Assembly (NCBI RefSeq): GCF_004123805.1
Contig: NZ_RWJX01000030.1
Coordinates: 1 to 46,578 of the forward strand
Direction: 5' to 3'
Length of the DNA: 46,578 nt
From: Cellulomonas endophytica
GTDB lineage: Bacteria > Actinomycetota > Actinomycetes > Actinomycetales > Cellulomonadaceae
The position numbers were made by a program, and so were the translations under genes. The first letter of the stretch is position 1. Each line of letters begins with the position of its first letter. Shown piece by piece: positions 46,288 to 46,578 of the stretch. The notes below the pieces were generated by a model. The model made no database searches. It was not told where the DNA came from and worked only from the letters and a program-made list of their open reading frames with translations.

Positions 46288-46578
46288 ATGAGCGCCGAGA
46301 CCCGCTGCACCCCGTCCGACACCCTCCCCGTCTCCGACCCGGCCCCCGCCCCTCGCCCCCGCGAGGGCCGTCCCGTCGTGCCCACGCCCGTCCGCGCGCC
46401 GGGAGCCGTCGGCACCGCCGGCACCGCCGGCACCGTCGGCACCGTCGGCACCGCCGCCACCGGGGCCGCCCGCGGCGGCGACGCGTCCACGGTCGCCGAC
46501 CCCGCCGAGGCCGCCCCCGACGCGCCGGCCTCCGCCGCCACGACGACCACCACCACGACGGTCGGCGCCTGCAACGGC
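46288..46578 (+). CDS. unidentified protein, N-terminal part (cut by the window end)
   Basis: The frame is open to the end (97 codons) with nearly all third positions G or C. It encodes a Pro/Ala/Thr/Gly-rich, probably disordered region including GTAGTAGTVGTVGT from 9-bp repeats and a TTTTTTT run, ending GACNG. No domain is reached. The start could also be GTG 46270 in the same frame. ATG 46278 is in a different frame that gives Arg/His-rich sequence and is rejected. Confidence 0.55.
   Translation, partial: MSAETRCTPSDTLPVSDPAPAPRPREGRPVVPTPVRAPGAVGTAGTAGTVGTVGTAATGAARGGDASTVADPAEAAPDAPASAATTTTTTTVGACNG
46408..46461 (+). repeat. six 9-bp direct repeats in the last gene
   Basis: GTCGGCACC and GCCGGCACC alternate over five units, with a sixth degraded to GCCGCCACC; in frame and encoding GT pairs separated by V or A. 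Confidence 0.85.

Overview
The window is a very GC-rich chromosomal segment with almost uniform G or C in third codon positions. Gene content points to a high-GC Actinobacterium, probably Micrococcales-like; the genus cannot be fixed from the sequence alone. No phage, transposase, CRISPR, tRNA or rRNA signal was seen. From established knowledge, much of the gene order resembles the Mycobacterium tuberculosis Rv3279c-Rv3336c interval (birA, accD5, accE5, maf, accA3 and lpdA, deoD, pmmB, add, deoA, cdd, sdhCDAB, yhjD, trpS), so most of it looks like ancestral core chromosome.

Layout. (1) 1-2940, plus strand: trpS, a translationally coupled 2H phosphoesterase, and a YihY/BrkB membrane protein. 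(2) 2985-6592, minus strand: sdhC-sdhD-sdhA-sdhB, with a cAMP-receptor-type site upstream, in the gap divergent from manC. (3) 6788-9390, plus strand: a mannose-1-phosphate guanylyltransferase and an M20 amidohydrolase. (4) 9686-19131, plus strand: nucleoside uptake (BMP lipoprotein, ABC ATPase, two permeases) followed by cytidine deaminase, thymidine phosphorylase, a small acidic protein, adenosine deaminase and deoC. Facing it on the minus strand are a phosphohexomutase (19197-21182) and purine nucleoside phosphorylase (21318-22166), which complete nucleoside salvage to pentose phosphate. (5) 22308-23753: LpdA-type flavoprotein. (6) 23778-27452, minus strand: efeU-efeO-efeB iron uptake with an IdeR/DtxR-type box. 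(7) 27576-39056: acyl-CoA carboxylase region (alpha chain accA3, beta chain, epsilon chain) with a NUDIX gene, maf, VKOR, a DUF885 peptidase, an unusual His/Asp-rich coupled gene, the divergent biotin ligase birA, and a class III adenylate cyclase. (8) 39095-46578: SRAP peptidase, DUF2382 stress-type protein, small membrane proteins, an MFS transporter, a SNF2 helicase, a 52-residue membrane protein and a truncated gene at the edge.

Two features run through the window. First, about 17 genes have a NANNNT (mostly TANNNT) hexamer ending 6-8 bases before the start codon and no Shine-Dalgarno sequence, the signature of leaderless mRNAs; this was used to choose starts. Genes inside operons instead show ATGA/GTGA/TGATG overlaps or SD sequences. 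Second, short direct repeats of 9-12 bp occur repeatedly, in frame inside low-complexity protein segments and, out of coding context, in three divergent intergenic regions.

The most unusual items are the His-rich gene wedged between the acyl-CoA carboxylase beta and epsilon genes, a perfect 15-bp hairpin between the nucleoside-binding protein and its ATPase, a shared palindrome at matching positions in the accA3 and VKOR promoters, and a conserved-looking ORF whose only plausible start is CTG.
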